The notes beneath the pieces are model-generated. The model was not told where the DNA came from, ran no database searches, and saw nothing but the letters and a program-made list of their open reading frames with translations. From assembly GCA_958496175.1 (NCBI GenBank), contig OY292279.1, positions 13,888,001-13,952,000 on the forward strand: a DNA stretch of 64,000 nucleotides, given 5' to 3'. Made by a program: the position numbers and the translations under genes. Below, piece by piece: positions 35,990 through 50,839 of the stretch; the stretch's first letter is position 1; every line of letters starts with the position of its first letter. This stretch comes from Sisyra terminalis. Taxonomy: Eukaryota; Arthropoda; Insecta; Neuroptera; Sisyridae.

Positions 35990-36435
35990 TTATTTTTTTA
36001 AAATGATGTTGAAAATGCGACTGTCATCAATTCCCATACAATGATAACCGACTATTTTTTACCCCAAATTAATGAACTGGACTTGAATTTGTCTTCAACA
36101 AGACGGTGGAACTAATCACACTACGCGTGAAAATATCAGCGAATGGTAAAGTTTCTTTGAAAGTTGCTTAATTTTGCATAAAGAACATGTGAATTGGTCT
36201 TCAAAAGCTTACAAATCAATATCGTTGCTCTTCTTTTTATGGGGATGTTTGAAGGGCAAAGAGTACATTGACAAACAAACCACAATTTAAGATCATGAAA
36301 AAAGCATCATTGTTGAAATAAATGCCATAGAAATGTCTCTATTGGAAGATATAATAAAAAATTTTGACCATCGGATCGGCATATATAAAACTAACAATGG
36401 TAAACATTTTAGTGATATTATTTTCCATACATAAA
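35990..36435 (+). pseudogene. Decayed Tc1/mariner-superfamily transposase, C-terminal half
   Basis: A frame reads CLQQDGGTNHTTRENISEW, equivalent to the WFQQDGAxxHTARxx catalytic motif with the second catalytic Asp present. LWGCLKGKEYIDKQTTI (usual FLWGYLKxKVY) and a final NGKHFSDIIFHT follow. At least two stops break it. The strand before the catalytic motif (HTMITDYFLPQINELDLN) is in another frame. N-terminal DNA-binding domain and ends not found. Confidence 0.7.
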
Positions 36436-37015
36436 AGGTATTGATAAACCATCAAAATAAAGTACCCAACTATTTTCAAAACTAAAAATTTATTGTTTTA
36501 AATTTGCATTCACTTTCCTGCACCTCATTTGATCAACCCTGTATGAGGAATCATGTAAAATGTCCTACGTAGAAAGTAGTAGAGGAAAAAACACCGTTTG
36601 TTTCCAAATGTGCAAATTGAAAAATTAAGGAACCAAAGCATTCAGATCTCAAAAGTCCAGAATTTTTCATAACTTTAAAGTTTTATGTTTTTGAGCTTTA
36701 TGTCTTAAGGGTAGAAAAGTGTCTTACTAAAAAAAGTACCATGGGATAATAATTAATTTCGAATCAGAAGTAATTAACACATGGAAACCAAAGGGTTTTA
36801 TACGTAAAATCGAATGCATAAATAACCCAAAAATTCAAAGTATAAACGATGTTACATAAATTGATTCAGTAACCTTCTTCATTCTTAATTCCTGGAGTTC
36901 ATATTACTATTCCCTCGATATAAACCAAGGATGGACATACTTAATACTGGTATGATCGACAATTTTTTTTCTTATTTATACTCGATTGACTTCGAAAAAC
37001 AAATACAAAACAATA

Positions 37016-37284
37016 CAAGGGCGGATTCAGGATTTTTTTTTGGGAAGGGGGACAATATCATCTTTCATTTGTGAAAAGGATGAAAGGAATCACGAAAAAA
37101 ATTCGCAATTCCAGCCAAAAATAGACTAGAATTTCGCTAATGCTCTTTCTGTTATTTTATTCATATATTTTCACAACTTTAATAATTTGATTTGCTTCTA
37201 AGTATGTACTGTTATGGAATCTCCACCGTACACAAAATACCCTGGGGGGCATGTGCCCCCGTACCCCCCTTGAATCCCCCCATG
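37016..37284. mobile_element. Non-autonomous hAT-type element, copy 2
   Basis: It has a perfect 8-bp duplication AAACAATA at 37008-37015 and 37285-37292. The left end is CAAGGGCGGATTCAGG and the right end GAATCCCCCCATG. The interior matches 33196-33458 (for example ATAGACTAGA and CATATATTTTCACAACTTTA). No coding content. Confidence 0.85.
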
Positions 37285-40200
37285 AAACAATAACATGTAA
37301 AATTAAAAACAAATACAAATTTTAAGAGAGAATAAGTAGAAGGGAGTATAAGAAACACTATTTGGGAATCGTTAATATCCGTTGTGGAATAGACGCAAGT
37401 TTAATTGTAAACTGAAGTTTCAATAGTTGCTAAATTTTTAGTATACATTTTCAATTAAAAGATTTAAAATTTACCAAAAAAAATATATATTTAAAATGCC
37501 TGCAATAGATCGTTTACCCACCTCTGATATAGACTATTGATTTTTAATTTAAGTTCTTTGTCTTTTGAATGGTAATTAAATTGCAGTTACTACCAATGAT
37601 TGAAAACTAAACTCTAGATTTCGATTTCAATAGGTTTAAAACTGAATAAAAAAAAAACGTTTTTTTTCAAAAATATTTGGTTTTATGTTTGTTACCAATA
37701 TAACGTAGCAATCATTTTTACGATTATTTTTAGTATAAATTACGCAAAATTTCCTAAACTGTTATAATAGACTTGAACATACGCCAAACACGAACTAATT
37801 TGTAAGCGACATACATAAAAGTATTAAACGTACACTTAAACAATTCACTTCTTCATCCCAAAGATTTATGGGTATGCCTTAAATTCTTGACCGATATTTT
37901 TTTGTATTTTTTTTTTTATAATACCAAAGAAAAATTTTCGTTTTTGTAATAAGCTTTCATGTGATTTAAGCTTCGTTAAATTTATTCTTTTGAGTTGTTT
38001 CGTTGTTGATTTATCTGAACGTAAGTAATTTTTATTCAACTGCTCAAGAAGAAACGAGTTCATTCATATAATCAGATATATTATGTGTATACTGTATGTG
38101 CATTCTGGAACCCATTTTTCTGTACTACTTAATATTATATGAGTATATTTGTAGTGGTACAATTTTGTGCAAATAAGCCTCTATTCATTGGAAGTTGGCA
38201 GATAAACTTGTAGAAAAACATGAGTTTTTAAGGCGCTGACTGATTTTTTGCCGTGAAAGCCTTAACGGGCAGATTAAATGTTTGATTAACGGCTTATAAT
38301 CGAGTAATGACAAGCACTTAAGCTAAATATTTGAAATATCAAAGTTCATGAAAGCTAAATAGAAATAAAATATAGGGAAATGCAAAGTGTGCTGAAAGTC
38401 TGTCTTTTTCTCAGTGGTGAACGATTGTGGTGAGGCTGGGTGGGTTTGGAATGTTGGTCGAGCTTTTGAATACGTAAGTCCGGTATAAATTACTGTGCGA
38501 CATAAAATGCATTTTGCGTGTTTCGTATATTTTGTGTTGGGTTTCTTGGTGTTATGTGATGGGCGTCGGACAAGGGGGGCAGGTTAGATGGGTGTCGAGA
38601 AGGTAAAAGTGTATGTATGATTTTTTTTCTTTCAATATTTTGTATGCATATTTTAATTAATGACGATTTGAGTGTTACATTCACTATAAAATAACAGGCT
38701 GACAGCCTCAACAGGACGTGGATAGATGGCTATGTAATTAATTTCAATTGTCTTTTGTATGCATGTGTGCATTTGCGCCTTTTTGCCTTTTGTTCATCAA
38801 ACATTCAATGGCGCGATTTTCGAATTGAAAATTTATTTAGGTTAAATGTCTTGGCCGATTCTAAACGTTGGAAATCGCTGCATTATATATCGCAAGCGCT
38901 ACAATAATAATATTGATTTTCAAAAAGGGGCAAAAATGTTCATAAATCATCATTTTCTGACTCAATCAATTGAGGGAAGTCTCTTGAAAGATCATTGTTT
39001 CTTTTTTGATTTGGGTTGTTCTTTTTGTGGTTAACCGAGACATAAAAACTAAGCGGGACCAACCGTTGTGAAATTCATTGAGTCGCCAGATTTCAGGTTG
39101 GAAATAATAAAATGGGACGCGCGATCGTGGTTCTTTTTTCTGTTACTTTACCATGTCGGCCCATAAATTTTACGATTTTGGCGTGTGTTGTTCTCGGAGA
39201 TTTATTTGCTGTTAAACACTGATTTTTAAAAGAGTCAACTACTTGAATCTATCCCTATTTATGGCCAGGAACCTCGAAATTTTATTGAGAAGGTATAGCG
39301 ACTCGCTTGATTGCCCACTTATCAAATTTGGTATGGGAAGTACTCGTAATAAGGGTGCGAAGTGCTTTTATTGTTATTTTATTAGGAACAGTCCAACCAA
39401 AAGGAATAAGTAGTAAGAAATTTCATATGTGAGGTATTTGAAATCAATAATTGGGAATTAAAAGTTAAGAAAAACATTTATTTTAAGAACTTATCAAAAG
39501 ATTATGAACGAAGCCATTAATCATTTCAGTTACCTATAGTTTAATGTATGCAAAATACAAGTAGGTATTATCTTGATTAAAAATATACATACATTAATAA
39601 TGAATAAAATTATTACTTGTATTAATAAAAATAATAATGCCTAAAGTTTAATGGCTTAAAATAAAAATGTTCGTGATTTCATTACGTAGGTATGGTTTTT
39701 CAATTGATAATTAACAAAAGAAAATAATATTTTTGATTTGATTTTCAATAATTGAAATTAGTCAAATTCATGTTACGAATTTCTACAATTTTCATTTTCC
39801 TGTATCAATTTCTTTGAAATTTGAATATATATATTAAATTATTTGTATATTTGGAAGCTTTACAATTAAATGGGTTTTTTTTCTGTTCAATAACTTATGA
39901 AAAAGAACTTCATTTTTCTAAAACAATGTGTCCTTATAATATCAAAAGTTATAAAGCATATTAAAAATATTTTTGGCTAATCTACAATTAATCGAAGAAA
40001 ATGAAGATGCCGTTAATATTTAAGCATAATTATTTGAGACTAGTATTCTAGTTATAATCAACAATAAAAGTGGCAATAATTGATTTTTTTTACTTTATTT
40101 GAATAAATATTGAACACTTGTCGTTTTTATTCTCATTGGAGCAATTATTTCAATTCTTTCAAGTGATTATCTTAAGAGAAAATATTGGAAAACAAAAAAA

Positions 40201-42159
40201 AAATAATAAAAAAACATATGTTTTTGTGTTTCCTTAGATTTGTAACCACAAAAATGATGTTATTCTCCTTTATAGGAGCTATTATTCGTTAAATTTCGAG
40301 GAAAGAAAGAAGGTCCAATACTTTAGAAAAAAATGTGAGTCGTATAAAACCAGGTTATAGGTACCTACTATAAAACATGATTTTCATTTGATTTTTTTTC
40401 AAAGAAATGCACCAATTTTTCATGCAATTTTATGAGTAATAATGCTCCTTTAAGAGCATTTTTTTCACTATCATAGAACCCGTATGATATATATTTTATT
40501 TTCCTAAAAATATGTTTTATACTCTGTAAAGTAATCTTAAACTTTTCAGTCTCATAGACTTATAAATTGTATTTATGCTTTTATTTATTTTGCCAATTAA
40601 AGATAGTAGACTTATAAAAATTAAACTTTCTTAAGTTTAAAGATAAATGTGAGACTATAAAAAAAAGTTTTAAAAGCTTTGATTCATCCCTTTGGGTTGA
40701 AAACTGCAGAAAAATTATTTGTATCAGATTCGGATACTTAAACTGATACATGTTTTGCAAAAATTATGATTTTAGATTGATTTTAACAAAATTTAATATT
40801 AAAAAAATTTAAGATATCATTTGTATTGATAATTCTAAACTTTTTCACTACAATTAAAATTGCTAACGTTTTATGTTCATTATCGCAACTAAAAGTATAC
40901 TTAAACCAGTGAGAATAATTCTTAAAAAAAATATATTTAAAAGATAAAAAAGACAGTTTTAACCAAGAAAAAAGGCAGGGAAGCATTGGATTTTATGAAT
41001 ACATAGATGAAAATAAAGACAAAGAGATAATAGTTTAGTGTTGGCTAATCTATTCATAAAAAAATTACTGTTCGTTTTTTTTACCAATCGTTTTGAAATG
41101 TTTCACAACTATATATTGATAAAAGTCCATGTTTTTATTAAAGCAGCAGATTTATTGGAGTTTCACATCAACAGGTACAGTAAGGGATGGTGCAAGTTAT
41201 CAATAATGGTACATTTTCAAAGATGTATTGATTTTTCTCAAAACTTAATTAAAAAAATTAATATCTTGAAGATAAGTAACAATATGTGCAACGAAAGATG
41301 CTAAGGATTGTTAAGGGAGATGTTTTCATGAACTTGCTTTTATTAAAATTAAGTTTAATTATTTAGCTCTTATAGTGTTGAATTAAACTGGTCTTAAATT
41401 AAAAATATAAATCATATTTTTTGAATCAGTTTTTTAAAAATTGATGATTAAAATTTGCTAATAAATAAATCATGTAAATGATATGAAATTTAAATTTATT
41501 ACAAAAGGTTTACCAAAAAAGATGTTGAAAAAAATTAATAACACCTGTACTAATATAAGTTTAATTTATAATGGTTAATAAATTAATAAGATACATTATA
41601 AATTAATGATAGCTATAGACTTAAACTGTTCCTCATTGTATGTATATAATATTTTTGTATAGATAGTTGAAAATATAAGGTTTTCATTCAAAACCACTTA
41701 TTTTTGGAAGCAACTTTTAAAAGCACCAATTACAAAGGGTAAGTAAAACTAAAATTATATATCAATAGGTTTGCTTTAATAAAAGTATATGAGAAGGACC
41801 ATGGAAAACGGCAACATTCTTTTGTCGAGGAAATTTTGTGTGCTTTGCTTAATTAGATGAAAGAAGAAAGAAATATTTTCAAAGGTTATAAATAAACCAA
41901 CGGGAAAACTGTATAAATAAAAAGTTGCATCAAAAAATAAGTTTCTTAGAAAAATAAACAGACTTAACAAGTATCTAAGAGGTTTATTTTATTTGCATAA
42001 ATAAAACAAATTAATGGATTTATAATGGGACAAAGGAGTACAAACTAGGTTCTTTATTTATTTCAGTAAAAGAAATAGAGATTACGAAGTCTTTTTTGAG
42101 TTTTAAAAGTTTGAAAATCGAACGATTACGTACAAAGTGGAATAAATAGTGCGTCGAGA

Positions 42160-42730
42160 AGCGCGAAATTGCTCATAAATTTTCCTGACCAACACTGACC
42201 CCCTCAATCCGTGCATTAACGATTGTGTAACACGTAATCCACGACTCGTACCAAAAAATAAATATAAATATATCTCTCCGAACACACAAACTTAGATAAA
42301 GTACAAATACAAACACACACCTGTTGAAGAAGCCACTCCATATTTTATGATCAGGATGACGATGAGGAAGTCATAAAAGAGCCGGGAGCTTTCACGCGTA
42401 AAGCCCTCCAGCCATCTACGGGAAAATGTGAGCGAGAGATACTTTATCAAAGTGGAAAAAGCCCACGATCGTAAAGTATCTCTCACTTTACATAAAGTGG
42501 CCGATCGTCGTTGGGAGAGGAGACCGGTCTCTATTAGGACGGCTAAATGGGGTCGGACGATCAAACGATTGAGACGGGCGGTGAACGGCTGGCCGAGGAG
42601 TCGGCCAAGTCGGGCAGCCTTTATTTATGGCGATTTAATTGTTTATTGCTTTATTACGAGGGCTGTTGTGTATAAATGTAATAAAATGCTAGCCATTAGC
42701 CACGGTCATTATCCTTTCATGATTTGATTT
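42160..42730. promoter_or_regulatory. GC-rich intronic island, candidate Hox regulatory or Polycomb-type element
   Basis: Strongly GC-enriched. Open frames of 90 and 99 codons overlap on opposite strands without domains, so it is unlikely to be coding. GAGAG/CTCTC sites (42434, 42480, 42513), ATGGC/GCCAT sites (about 42628, 42692) and Abd-B/Caudal-type TTTATGGC, TTTATTG and TTTATTAC sites cluster at 42618-42660. GAGA and Pho-type sites together occur in insect Polycomb response elements. Confidence 0.3.
42434..42484. ncRNA. Hairpin, possible microRNA precursor
   Basis: GAGAGATACTTTA (42434-42446) pairs perfectly with TAAAGTATCTCTC (42472-42484). Inside, GTGG (42452-42455) pairs with CCAC (42463-42466) around a 7-base loop. 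The 13-bp stem plus inner stem is precursor-like but the internal loop is large. Its seed matches no insect Hox-cluster microRNA I know. Confidence 0.25.
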
Positions 42731-43384
42731 CATATTACGATTTCAATTTAACTGAATATATAAATTAAAATTATAAACGATTCGTGTTAACATCGCGATA
42801 ATTAACATTTATTTTTCGGTAACACTGCACATTATTATAATAATTTAATTTCCTTTAATTTTTTTTTGCTTATGATTTTGTACTTGGCACGAATTGAACA
42901 CGATTCCATTTATTTATTTTTTTTGGAAAACCTCACTCCTGGTAACAGTGGCGGCTTATCATAAAAATTATCAAAAAGCTATCAAAAATAATATTTTCAA
43001 ATATTTTAAGAGCTTTTTTCTGATATCTCTAGGATTTTACCACGTAGAATAAGAAATAAAAAATAAAGAATCTAAAATGGATGGAATATTTTGATGTAAT
43101 CTGTGATTAAGTTAGGATTTAGTCTGACACGGGTATTTTTTATAAAATAATTTGGCTCAAGTGTACTTTAGCACTCTCACAATCTGGCATCGTTACATTT
43201 TCGAGTTTGTTTTTAATTTAATTCGCGATATTTTTGTTAATTCAATTCTAATATGGTATAATTCACTCCTTTGTGACTAAATTTTCAATATGGACCAATT
43301 TAATCGCGAATTAAATTAAAAACAAAGTTGAAAATGCAACGTTGCAGGTTGTGGGTGTGCTAAGGTACACTTGAGCCAATAATT

Positions 43385-44040
43385 TTATAAAGGGTGTTTC
43401 AATAAGAGCGTAAGATTTGAATTGCGCGTCATGTTTGACAATCATAATATCACATGATTATGACGTGACAAATCGGAAATAGACAGATGGGAATTATTAA
43501 ACATGAAATAGTAGACCATGAATAGCAAAGATAATTCACCAATTGGATCCTTGAGCAACCTTCTGATTTTGCAAACAAAATCATTTTCAGTAGTGAGGCC
43601 ATTTTCCCCTCGATGGCTTCGTGAATAAGCAAAACTGTCGCATTTAGGGCTTTGAAAATCGACGAATGATTCATCAGAACGCAATGCATCTACAACGGGT
43701 CACTATATGGTGTGCATTATAGTTTGGAGGAATAATTGGACTGCTTTTCTTCGAATACGAAGAAGGTAATGCAATAACGGTGAATGGTGAACGTTATCGT
43801 GATATGAAAATAGTTTCTTGTGCCTCATTTGGAAGCTATTGATCTTGACAACATGTGGTTTCAGCAGGACGGTGTCACATACCATATTGCCCGTGAAACA
43901 TTGATGATCTTGCACGAGTTTGCTCCTGGTCGAGTCATTTCCCGATTTGGAGACCAGAATTGGCCTCTACGCTCTTGCGATTTAACGCCTTTAGATTTTT
44001 GGCTGTAGGATTATCTAAAGCTACAGGTTTATGTCAATAT
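43385..44040 (+). pseudogene. Decayed Tc1/mariner-superfamily transposase
   Basis: In broken frames the segment reads HFPLDGFVNKQNCRI, MHLQRVTIWCAL, FGGIIG, EEGNAITVNGERYRDM, then MWFQQDGVTYHIARETLMIL, GRVISRFGDQNWPLRSCDLT and PLDFWL. This is the catalytic half of a mariner-like transposase (WFQQDGAT and WPPRSCDLTPLDFFLW signatures). Two TAG stops and a frameshift near 43815 inactivate it. The start at GGGTGTTTCAATAAGAG (about 43392) could be the outer inverted repeat; no partner was found. Confidence 0.75.
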
Positions 44041-47000
44041 TTCTGCAATGATCCTTGCAAATGAAACTAAATTTATTTTCGAAATATTTACGCTATTTCT
44101 ATAATAATTTGTGGTTAAATCATAATGTCGAAGATATCAAAAACTTTCCTTTTTGGGGCAGATTTAATAATTCTCAAATACTGCATAGCTTACAAAGAAA
44201 AAATCTTTGAAATTAGTCACTTTTTTTCCTTAAAATTTAAGTCGTAAAATAGTGTTAACTGCCCTTAATTGATATACTTCAATTTTGCAATTTACAAGCA
44301 AAATATAACACTATTGTATTACAGGTTAACATTGCTTCAGGTTTTCTCACTATTTCTACACACAATGAATATAATTACCATTTAATTTACTTAATTGATT
44401 TAAGCCAAAAATTTTCTTCATAAATATGTAAGAGCCGCTTGATGATAAAGAAATAAATCAAGATTAATTTAACAGGCGTCTTTCTAGACTCTATAATAAA
44501 AACGACCAAAACTTGATTATTCTCCAAAGCGGATTTAAAAATCACAAGGGAAAAGTATTGATGGTATGTGTAATATAGGCATGTATGAGTTAATATTATA
44601 AAATAAGCCATGGCTTGCGTGGGGCTCAATAGCGAGGGGATCAAGTAAAGTGAGGGGGAGGAAGGCTTCGTGATTATCGTCGTGATCGACGACCATCGCT
44701 GACCATTTCGATCAACAGAGAAATCAAAAGACTGGGCCTCAACGTTCTCATATTAAACACATAAATTATTCAGATTATTATTATAAGTCATATTATTAAA
44801 TAAAAAAAAAATATATATAAGTTGTTCCAGCCATAGTATATGCCGGAGTTTTCGGTTGTGAGTGGAGATTTTTTGTGCATGTGGAAGAATTTTAAGAAGG
44901 GTGGCCGTCCGGCTTCCTAAAGTTTCCGAAAGAATGTCAAACCACTTTCCATAATTATTATTCGAAACATATTTTTGATAAATTTTCTTCGGTGTAAACG
45001 ATAAATTTCAGTAGTTACATTACTTTCCAAAATTTATGCAATCTGAGCAATTACTTCCGGCACTTGTTTCAGAAGGGATTAGATCCTAACTTAAGGGTCG
45101 TACTAGGAAATAGAGAAGTGTAGCTATTCGATATCTTCCCGTTAGCCAAAGAAAATAGCAGTCAATTATAAAGGAAAGAAGATTTAAAAAATTAGAGTCT
45201 ATAAAAAAGATGATACTTTAGGCGATTGAGAAATAGAGAAATAATTAGCAGTAGGTCTTTCTAAAATATGCTATGGACTATCCATTTTTATTAGATGAAC
45301 ATTCCGGCTACTGATTCATCCCTTCAATCAATATCTGAACCAAGCAATTCTTCAGTTCCTCCAAATTTCTGATCCTTTTCACAGAATATTGATATCAATT
45401 TTAAAACGCTGAAATATCTTTTTTGTGATCTAACATTTCTGCAAAGATTTTTAGTTTTCTAAATGTATTATAAAATAGGAGATTATTCGTCTTGGTGAAC
45501 TGCTATGGATATAAGGTCGAACCGGTGACCCCTCTTTGGGATTCTATTGCTTTACTCTACGCGGTATATCCTGTAGTACTTTTCACGTTCCAAACTCTAT
45601 CTCGTAGTTAGAGAATTCCAGGGAACAACAAAATGGACAAAGAAGGGAGTTTCTTCTTAAATCTTCCGGAGTCTCCAGATCCTTTTGGGTCATCCCAGAA
45701 ATTGAGGGCTTAACAATAAAATATGGTTCTGCTACCGAATACCGGAATAGAAGTCGATTTTTTTACTCAATGAGTATATCAGTTTACTTACGATGCTCAT
45801 CATAAGATGACAGAGAAGACAGTTGATGAGTACAACCGGGATTTAGCTTAAAGGAGTTGATAAAGAAAGACATTAACACGAATACCTGCATAGGATTTTC
45901 AAATATTTTATTCTTCTTATTTTATAAAATATTATATTATAAATGAGAAAAAGGTAAAATAAAATAAACAGGAAAATAGTGATCACAGAATATGCTTTTA
46001 GAAGTTGTGGATAGTATATTTGTTTCTCAGGCCTATTGTTCAACAAAAGTAGGGTTTTTAGTTACAACGTTGGAAGTAGAAAAAAAACTCTAAATTTTCG
46101 AAAAATGATTTGGCAACATTGGAGAACAAAACAAAAGCTGGAAAATAAAGAGCTTTTTAAAAAAATAACATTTAACTTTGATTTCAAGTGGTAAATAAAA
46201 AAAATAACTTCGAAGGTACGCCTGAAGATCAATACTAAAGCATAAGCAGGGGAAAGGCTATTAATTATTTTCCAGTGCTGTTTTATCTAATAAAGATCTC
46301 GGTTGGAGCACACATGAATGTTGACGAAGATTTTTTCCAAGCTTGAAATATTAATTAAGTAATTATGAAAAATAATATTTATGACCTTATTGATAATTCG
46401 TTTCAATTCAAAAATTAAGTTAAAAATACTATAAATCATACAAGCTCATGGAAATGCGGTGGTGTGCATTGTGGCGTTTTCTTTGTTTACGGAAAACAAT
46501 GTAGGTATGGTGGCCAATCATACGCGTTTAAAATAATTTCATATATTAAGGAAAGAAAATAAATATGATTAATAGCCGAAACATATGAACAATTTCAAAA
46601 ATTTCCTCGTAGAAAAAATAATTTCGCCAACACACACAGCTGTTGTCATATTCCGGCCAGAATGTTGTTCAAAATTATCTTGAAGATTTCTTACTGCACT
46701 GACGCTCGAAAGCCATATGGTAAAACATGCCGTTCTTGTTTTAATAACAGATTGGGAAAATTAAAAAAAAATAGTCATTTTCTCAAATAGAAAGCCCTTT
46801 GATTGAAGCGGATTAAACGGGTCAAGGCAATGCCAGAATCATTCTCAATTGGATCGCTAGCACTACTTGTAATCGATATCTACCACAAAAAAAAACATTT
46901 AAATAGAATGAATTTTTAAAGCTTTCATACCTTTATACTCCTAAATATTAATTTCAAAAAAAATAAATAAAAAACTAATAAAACATGAATGATTTGTAAA

Positions 47001-50000
47001 CCATGAATTCCGGATTCAATTTCAAGGAGAAAATTTTAATTTTGGTTCAGATAACAGTACGAAAAAGTTAGACTTTTCACTGAAATTCAAAAGCTTTTTA
47101 ATTAAATAGATTAGGTATATAAGCAATAAACTTCCAAACAAACCATACAGAATAAATCATTTAATAAAAAATACCATATAGACTTTATGATAGCTTTATG
47201 GTTAAAAATGTGATAATTATAATAGATTTTTGTTTTTGTAAATTTAATATAAGTACTTATAAAATATAAGAACTAGATCCTAAGATACTCTTACATATTC
47301 CTTAAGAAGAGTTGAAAAAAAATAGAATTAGGTATATGGATGAGCAGGATTATCCGGTTCCAGTGAATAAAAATATACAAAACCAAGTAACGTGTACCTA
47401 GAACTACTAGTAGAAGGGATTTCGGAAAAAGCTTTTCAAGAAAAAAATCATTTCCAGAATTAACCCGAAGGATTGTCTGGTAATCAAAAATTGTTTATAA
47501 ATAAAAAAAGGTTATTTTTTATATATTTTAGAAGAATAGGTAATTTTTAAACTATATTCCAGAAATTAGTTGAAAATGAAACCATGAAATCAATATCCTT
47601 AAACTTTGCGAATGAAACTTAAAGATAGCTTTTCACAAAAGAAAACTATTTATTTTGAGATTGAGATGTAAAATAATAAGATATCGATTGAAAACTATCG
47701 AAAATAATTAAAGCAATGGTTATTAATTTCTTTTAGAGTTTATTTGGAACTATCTTTGTAAATTTATAAGAGAAATGTAGTTTTGAAATCGAAAGAAAAA
47801 TATTTTTTGTTAGTTATTTACGTCAATGAATAATAATCAGTAATTAATTATAAGATTTAAAAAGAAATATATTACTATCTGTTCAACTTATCAATTTTTA
47901 CATATTTTATAGTAAATTTTGTAAAACTTCTAAGAATAAGTTAGTTTGGTGGGAGCATTTGGAATAAAGTTTATAAATCTAATTTGCATGGATTCTGTAA
48001 ATTTTTCTTTTTCTGAAATTTATTAATATTATTTATAAACGTTTTATGATAGCTAAAGCAGTTATAGTTATTAAAAGTTCGATTAACTGCAACTAAGATA
48101 TACCTGGACCTAATAAATCTGTTAATATGGAATTCGTACTTTTGTTCACTTGTTTATAGATCAGTTAATAGACTTCAATAGAAAAAGTATTTTTTTTCGT
48201 GTAAATATCCCAATTTTGCCTATAGGAATATCATAGAAGGAATAGAACCGTTTGCTAGCCGAAAAAAGCTACAAAAAAGAGATCATAAGTTAGTATCTTA
48301 AAAATTTTACAATTGCCAAAATTTCATTGTACCTACCATAAAAAATTTTGTATATAATTCATAATTTTCGTGGTACTAACTATAAGTGCCTTTTTCAAAT
48401 CAGATTTGCGTTATCGATAAGTTATACTACTGCTCTATTCCTTTATGGAACGTTGGTCATAACTTAGATGTCTCAATCTATCGTTGGCACGAATTCTATA
48501 ATCTTTGCAGCTTTAATTTTATAGTAGGTACCTACTATCTTTTTGGTTGTATCACAAGTGAAGTAAAAGTAAATATTTCGCACCAAAAATTCAAAAATTG
48601 GAGAAAATATTTGATTTCTTAATTCATTTTTTATGCAAATAAACAATATGTTTATTGGGTGTATAAATTTAATTAGTAGTTTGACATTTAATAAACGTAA
48701 AGATAAATAAGTTAAATAATTTAATTCGCGTTTGAAAAATGTTTTAACAATGCTAAACAAATTTAAAATTGCAATTAATCATATGTACATCTATCATACA
48801 AAGACAAAATATTCAAATAAAAATTAAAATTTATATTTCCTAACATGAGTTTATGATAAATTTTAGGTAATGGATAAGTATTTCCTGTGTAAAAAATAAA
48901 TTTTTACAATTTGGATATCGGTAACTTGGCAATCGCGTACGGTGACCGGTACCATGAAAATAAATGTATTATGATAATTTATTTCAATAAATCATTTTAA
49001 AAGTCGGGCTTATAAAATATTATGGATCAAATGGATGCAAGGAAATATATTTTTGCAAGAAAATTATCAAAAATAAAAGAAAATCATTTCTTTCTGATTT
49101 ATTTCCGAGTTAATGCCGCAAATCTCAGTATAAGTATGTAAGAAAATGTATTTCTTCTGTAGACAATTTACAAGTTGGTTACTGTTATTACCTACTGATA
49201 ACTTGTAGTATTGAATAAAGTTTTTTTGTCACAATGAAATGCTTCATCAATAAATAGATTTTTAATCCTCAATAAAATATTAAATATAGGTTTATCATTT
49301 TGAATATATATTATACTTTTATATGCAGAAAAAAAATTAAAATTCTATATTCCTCCTTTAATATGCTTTTACATAATTTACAGTTTAACTGTATAATAAA
49401 ACCATTAATTCCATTGACACATTTTTTTTTTCAAATACATATTCTATTTTTTTTTTATTCGACTTAACATATAACGTTATTTATTATTAGTTATGTTTAA
49501 GTAAGTTCGATTTACAAAACAATTTTTTCAGATTATCATTTGAAGCAACTTAAAAAATATATTACCTTATTTGTCCTCTTTTGACAAAAAAATGACGGTC
49601 GTTTTTTATTAGGATGTATATATAATAAATCTGAATCATAATTGGTTTCATTGTTACATCAAACTACAATAAAAAGTTCGAATTTTGATGAAAAATATTT
49701 GCAGGAAAAGTTTGGTTTTCGGTAGCGGAAAATTTTTTAGATATACAATTTGAAGAAAAATTAAATAATAAATGATTAGAATGATTGTTGTATTTTTATT
49801 TGTCTAAGTTTTCACGTAATTGACAGTGATTCATATTAGTACCTAATCACCTAATCCTCATGTAATGTTCTTGTGTTGATGTAAGCATATGTAAATTGCA
49901 TACGCAGAAAAAATGAGAATTATTCCCATTTATACACAAAAAAAAAATTATTAAAGTTACAATATTTTTGATTTTTTTTATTACGAAAAAATGCCTATAT

Positions 50001-50839
50001 TTTATGGAAATTTCTTCTTTATACTCTAAAAATTTTCCTTTGTTTACATAGAAATAATTAATGTGTTAAAAGAAGGAAAATTCGTATTATATCCTAAATA
50101 TGTCTCATATACTCTATTTTTTCTTTATAGCATACATTATCTAATGTATAGTATACATTATCTTTTTTATATAAATAATAAACATCGTAGTTTCTAGAGG
50201 GCTCTCTAGTACTTCTCTATAGTTAAGTAATTTGTAGCACATCGCAAACTATAGAATTTATTCCTAGGTTACCCTAGTAAAATTTCCTATATTAATTTAA
50301 TAGTTTTTCCTATGCTGGTATAGTAAAATGATTTTTGTCAACATAGTTAAATTTGCTATATCTTCCTTGTAATTTTCATTAAGCAAAAATAAGAAAAATT
50401 CTCATGTGATTATAAAGACCGTACAAAATTTAACCACACTTACTATTGATAATTCTTTATCGTCTCATTAGAAGGCACACCAGAAGACGGTTTTACTTTT
50501 GATCTATTCTATATTCTAGCAAACTTTCTTACGAAATCATTTCCTCAACATCCTATAATTGCGCCCCTGATTGCACCCCTGTTTAGTTCCTATTTTCAAT
50601 GGACAGGATTTGGATTTGCGATAATCAGCTTCAAACTAAAAAGCAATAGTCTAATAGGACATAAGAATCAATTTTCTCTCTTCTGCCCCCTAATCTTAAT
50701 TTTCTAAAGTCGGATTCCATAGCGAAGGTAGGAAGAAATTTCCTTAGCTGACATTACCCTTTCAGCATGTCTGCAAACTATATATTTGTTTCCCATTTTT
50801 AGAAGCCCTGTTTAAGTTGCTTGAAGCTTTCGTTATGTG

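Noticed and set aside
42292..42727. Overlapping 90- and 99-codon frames on opposite strands
   Set aside because: Open on both strands because of GC richness; no domain, no splice context, better explained as a regulatory island.
44800..45900. Less AT-rich stretch with possible retrotransposon character
   Set aside because: No recognisable protein motif, terminal repeat or duplication on either strand.
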